A DNA stretch of 64,000 nt, taken from NCBI RefSeq assembly GCF_001544355.1, contig NZ_BCQI01000006.1, positions 52,104 to 116,103 on the forward strand, read 5' to 3'. This document shows positions 61,669-64,000 of this stretch, in pieces. The position numbers and the translations under genes were made by a program. Each line of letters begins with the position of its first letter. Position 1 is the first letter of the stretch. The DNA is from Alicyclobacillus acidiphilus NBRC 100859. Its GTDB lineage: Bacteria; Bacillota; Bacilli; Alicyclobacillales; Alicyclobacillaceae. The notes under the pieces were generated by a model. That model was not told the origin of the DNA, made no database searches, and was given only the letters and a program-made list of their open reading frames with translations.

Positions 61669-61938
61669 ATGATAAGAACTTTCTCTTTGTCAGATACTGA
61701 TGCAGTATTCCAACTATGGCGGGACGCCGGATTGTCGCTCGGCCGGACCGACACGTCCGAGGGGTTGTCGAAACGGCTGCAGCGCGATCCCGATTTGTTT
61801 CTCGTCGCGCAATCCGATGGGAAGGTTGTCGGTTCGGTCATGGGCTGCTACGATGGATGGCGCGGATGGGTCGTCGATTTCTACAAGTGGCTCGGCTTTT
61901 CGGTAGATGAGTTGATCTTCATGGAAAAGTGGTTGTGA
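61669..61938 (+). pseudogene. GNAT acetyltransferase with internal deletion
   Basis: 89 residues in place of about 140. The N-terminus (MIRTFSLSDTDAVFQLWRDAGL, LFLVAQSDGKVVGSVMGCYD) and the C-terminus (DFYKWLGFSVDELIFMEKWL) both match YpeA-type acetyltransferases. GWRGWV joins directly to VDFYKWLGF, losing about 45 residues including the acetyl-CoA loop (RxxGxG). The reading frame is intact, but acetyl-CoA binding should be lost. Confidence 0.75.
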
Positions 61939-61991
61939 ACGGCATTGCGATAGAGACACAGCTAGGAGCAGGAGATAGGAGAGAACCCTTC

Positions 61992-62798
61992 GTGGGATAC
62001 GACATCGTATTTTTTGACATTGACGGAACACTGATCGATGAAGAAAAGCGCATACCTTCAGACACGAAACAAGCCGTGAAGGCGTTGCAGGATTCCGGAA
62101 CGATCGTCGCGATCGCGACGGGCCGAGCCCCAAGCCAGTTCGCCCACGTGGCGCAGGAGTTCGGCATTGACTCGTATGTTTGCCTGAACGGCGGCTACGC
62201 GCAATATCAAGGCAAACCAGTATTCGGGCGCCCCATCGCCAAGGAACTTCTGGAGTCGTTTGTCAAGATGGCCGATGCGGCTGGTTATCCGGTGGTCTTT
62301 GCCGGCAGCGAGGCGTGTTATGCCAATCGCGAAAATCACGCGTATGTCAACGAAGCATTTGACTATTTGGACATCCCAACGAAACCGGATTTCGATCCCG
62401 ACGGGTGGAAACACCACGACATCTACCAAATGTACCTGTACTGCGACGAGGGCGATGAAGCGCCGTTCGCGGAACGCTTTGCCGACGCGCTGCGGTTCAT
62501 TCGTCCGCATCGTTATTACCTCGATATTTTTCCAAAGGACGTGTCAAAGGCGGGCGGGATCGAGGCGATGCTGCGCGAGCTCGGAATCGACAAAGAGCGC
62601 GCGATGGCCTTTGGCGACGGCCAAAACGACGTGGAGATGTTGACGTTCGTCGGCATGGGGATCGCCATGGGCAATGCCTCGCCAGCCGTGAAGTCGCACG
62701 CCCGGTACGTGACCAAAGACGTGGATGACGGCGGCATCGTCCACGCGCTTGTGCACTTCGGCTTGCTCGGGAATCCATTCGCTGCGTCTCGCGTCTGA
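61992..62798 (+). CDS. HAD-superfamily Cof-type phosphatase
   Basis: 268 residues from GTG 61992 (AGGAG upstream). Motif I FFDIDGTLID, motif II ATGRAP, motif IV GDGQNDVEML, with a class IIB cap in between. Such enzymes dephosphorylate sugar phosphates or pyridoxal phosphate; substrate unknown. It begins 53 bp after the truncated acetyltransferase. Confidence 0.88.
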   Translation: MGYDIVFFDIDGTLIDEEKRIPSDTKQAVKALQDSGTIVAIATGRAPSQFAHVAQEFGIDSYVCLNGGYAQYQGKPVFGRPIAKELLESFVKMADAAGYPVVFAGSEACYANRENHAYVNEAFDYLDIPTKPDFDPDGWKHHDIYQMYLYCDEGDEAPFAERFADALRFIRPHRYYLDIFPKDVSKAGGIEAMLRELGIDKERAMAFGDGQNDVEMLTFVGMGIAMGNASPAVKSHARYVTKDVDDGGIVHALVHFGLLGNPFAASRV

Positions 62799-62834
62799 CG
62801 AGGCGTGTGGCCCAGACACAAGGGGCTGAACGTC

Positions 62835-62866
62835 AACGACGCTGCCTCCGCCGGGGCAGCGTCGTT
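62835..62866 (+). terminator. Hairpin after the HAD gene
   Basis: AACGACGCTGCC and GGCAGCGTCGTT, 12 bp, 8-nt loop, followed by a short T-run (tgtc). Confidence 0.7.
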
Positions 62867-62947
62867 TGTCGACCAGCCAGGCGAATGGAGCCGAGCGAAC
62901 GGAGCCCGGCGAACGCCGTTCGATCACTCTGGTGGATGAGGACGCTC

Positions 62948-63700
62948 TCAGATGGTGTACGGTGTCGCTTCCATCGTTTCCGCTTTGGCGACGGCCTCTT
63001 CCAGCGACATGCCAGTGAACGCTTGCGCGTGGAGGAATCTGCCGCTCTTTTTGTCGTCGACGAACGCTCCGACACAAATCCCAGGAATAACGGTTTCGAC
63101 GGCGTTCGGCGCGTTCGGTCCGCCGAGATCGGTCCGGCACCATCCTGGATCTGTCAAATTGATCATGACGTTCGTCCCTTCAAGGCGGGACGCGAGGTCT
63201 TTCGTGAATTTGTCCAGTGCGGCTTTGCTGGCTGCGTAGCCGGCCTGCTCTGGTTCGTTTTTGATACCGCTTGTGGTGTTGATGACACGCCCAAAGCCAC
63301 GTTCGATCATCTTCGGGATCAACCGATTGCAAATGGTGACTGCCGAGATAAAGTTGATCCGGAAACTCGCTTCGAAATCTTCCACAGGTGTATTCCAATA
63401 GTTCGTGCGATAGGCAATCTGGACCGCGGCGTTGTTGAAAACGATATCGACTTGTGTGCCTTTGGCCTCAATTTCGTCCAGCATGGCGAGGACTTCTTGA
63501 TGATTCCCGAGTTCTGCCTGAACCGAATAAGCCTCGACTCCAAGCGCTTTCACTTCTTGTTCCAAATTGGCCGTATGTTCCAAAGAACGGCTGTGAAGGA
63601 TCAAATTACATCCTTGCTCCGCCATGAATTTGGCGGTCTGATAACCGACGCCTCGGCTCGCGCCTGTGATAAGAGCCCACTTTCCTTGTACGTCTACCAA
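62948..63700 (-). CDS. Short-chain dehydrogenase/reductase
   Basis: 250 residues, classical SDR: TGASRGVG near residue 13, NNAAV near 90, catalytic Ser in INTTSGIKNE and YAASK near 156. TTG 63700 follows AAGGAGCG. Substrate cannot be read. Stand-alone gene; the 300 bp to the window end holds no gene, only a terminator and tandem repeats. Confidence 0.9.
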   Translation of the reverse strand: MVDVQGKWALITGASRGVGYQTAKFMAEQGCNLILHSRSLEHTANLEQEVKALGVEAYSVQAELGNHQEVLAMLDEIEAKGTQVDIVFNNAAVQIAYRTNYWNTPVEDFEASFRINFISAVTICNRLIPKMIERGFGRVINTTSGIKNEPEQAGYAASKAALDKFTKDLASRLEGTNVMINLTDPGWCRTDLGGPNAPNAVETVIPGICVGAFVDDKKSGRFLHAQAFTGMSLEEAVAKAETMEATPYTI

Positions 63701-63770
63701 ATAAAACGCTCCTTACGAATCAATTCAAAGTTGCTAATACGATTTTAGCACACCATTTGGTTGAGCTGAT

Positions 63771-63791
63771 AAAACCCTTGTCGGACAAGGG
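63771..63791 (-). terminator. Minus-strand terminator of an off-window transcript
   Basis: CCCTTGT/ACAAGGG, 3-nt loop, followed on the minus strand by TTTTATC. It would end a transcript entering from the right across the repeats. Confidence 0.55.
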
Positions 63792-63836
63792 CGTTGAAGG
63801 CATGAACAGGACTTCACTTCAACCGCAGGGTTACGA

Positions 63837-64000
63837 CGGCGGGAACGTGCGGGGGAGGGTTTGGGTTGGGCGTCATAGCGGACAAAAGTACCGCTATGGC
63901 GGCGGGAACGTGCGGGGGAGGGTTTGGGTTGGGCGTCATAGCGGACAAAAGTACCGCTATGACGGCGGGAAGGTGCAGAGGAGGGCGTGGGTGAGTCGGC
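63837..64000. repeat. 63-bp tandem repeat with G-quadruplex motif, runs off the edge
   Basis: Copies at 63837-63899 and 63900-63962 are nearly identical, and a diverged third begins at 63963. Each full copy holds a G-tract run (GGGGGAGGGTTTGGGTTGGG, at 63851-63870 and 63914-63933) and a perfect hairpin CATAGCGG-N9-CCGCTATG (63874-63898 and 63937-63961). Confidence 0.88.

Noticed and set aside
62807..63748. Plus-strand frame opposite the SDR gene
   Set aside because: The minus-strand SDR has all catalytic motifs; the plus-strand product has no recognisable domain.

Overview
The window reads as chromosome of a moderately GC-rich, spore-forming, probably acidophilic Bacillota of the Alicyclobacillus type. 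The evidence is a CtsR-controlled clpE, a YjzC-type small protein, CBO0543-type membrane proteins, a BmrCD-like exporter pair, a formate dehydrogenase with a DUF1641 partner, strong GGAGG ribosome binding sites and frequent GTG/TTG starts. I see no rRNA, tRNA, prophage, insertion sequence or CRISPR array. The taxonomic call is inference from gene content only.

Layout. 1-6.6 kb: the 3' part of a giant cyclic beta-glucan synthase gene. 6.7-8.0 kb: an NmrA/QorB-type oxidoreductase beside a decayed TetR gene. 8.0-13.4 kb: clpE with two CtsR operators, rmuC, and a divergent glyA preceded by a recognisable ZTP riboswitch and its terminator. 13.6-19.5 kb: a heptad-repeat coiled-coil protein, a DUF2268 zinc protease, a beta-lactamase-fold hydrolase, a small membrane protein and a DPP-IV-like peptidase. 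19.6-21.5 kb: a promoter-leader-terminator unit and a broken mutS2-like gene that has lost its Walker A segment. 21.6-25.3 kb: a divergent six-gene island of uncharacterised membrane proteins, two of them built from internal duplications. 25.3-27.5 kb: yjzC and an ArsR/MFS pair. 27.6-31.7 kb: a 37-codon leader peptide, a transcription attenuator and a heterodimeric ABC exporter resembling B. subtilis bmrB-bmrC-bmrD. 31.7-38.6 kb: an acryloyl-CoA-reductase-like enzyme, oligopeptidase B and a second heterodimeric ABC exporter. 38.7-40.4 kb: a repetitive lipoprotein and a LigB-type dioxygenase-family protein. 40.5-40.8 kb: tandem and palindromic repeats. 40.9-47.8 kb: a formate module (DUF2294, formate channel, catalytic subunit, DUF1641 subunit) flanked by two pirins. 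47.9-52.2 kb: a TrxR-like flavoprotein, type II NADH dehydrogenase, rhodanese, a membrane protein and an aldo/keto reductase. 52.3-64 kb: citramalate synthase, an alcohol dehydrogenase without its structural-zinc lobe, aspartate beta-decarboxylase, an FTR1 permease, a DrrAB-type exporter, MarR with an MBL hydrolase, a truncated acetyltransferase, a HAD phosphatase, an SDR, and 63-bp tandem repeats with G-quadruplex motifs at the right edge.

How the parts fit. Several regions concern redox, quinone and formate metabolism (ForCE-like formate dehydrogenase, NDH-2, rhodanese, TrxR-like protein) and drug or stress export (two heterodimeric ABC pairs, DrrAB, MFS). Aspartate decarboxylation consumes protons and would suit an acidophile. 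The most notable regulatory DNA is the BmrB-like attenuator and the ZTP riboswitch on glyA. Three genes (mutS2-like, alcohol dehydrogenase, GNAT) look as if they lost an internal block relative to their families, which may reflect genome erosion or an assembly problem.
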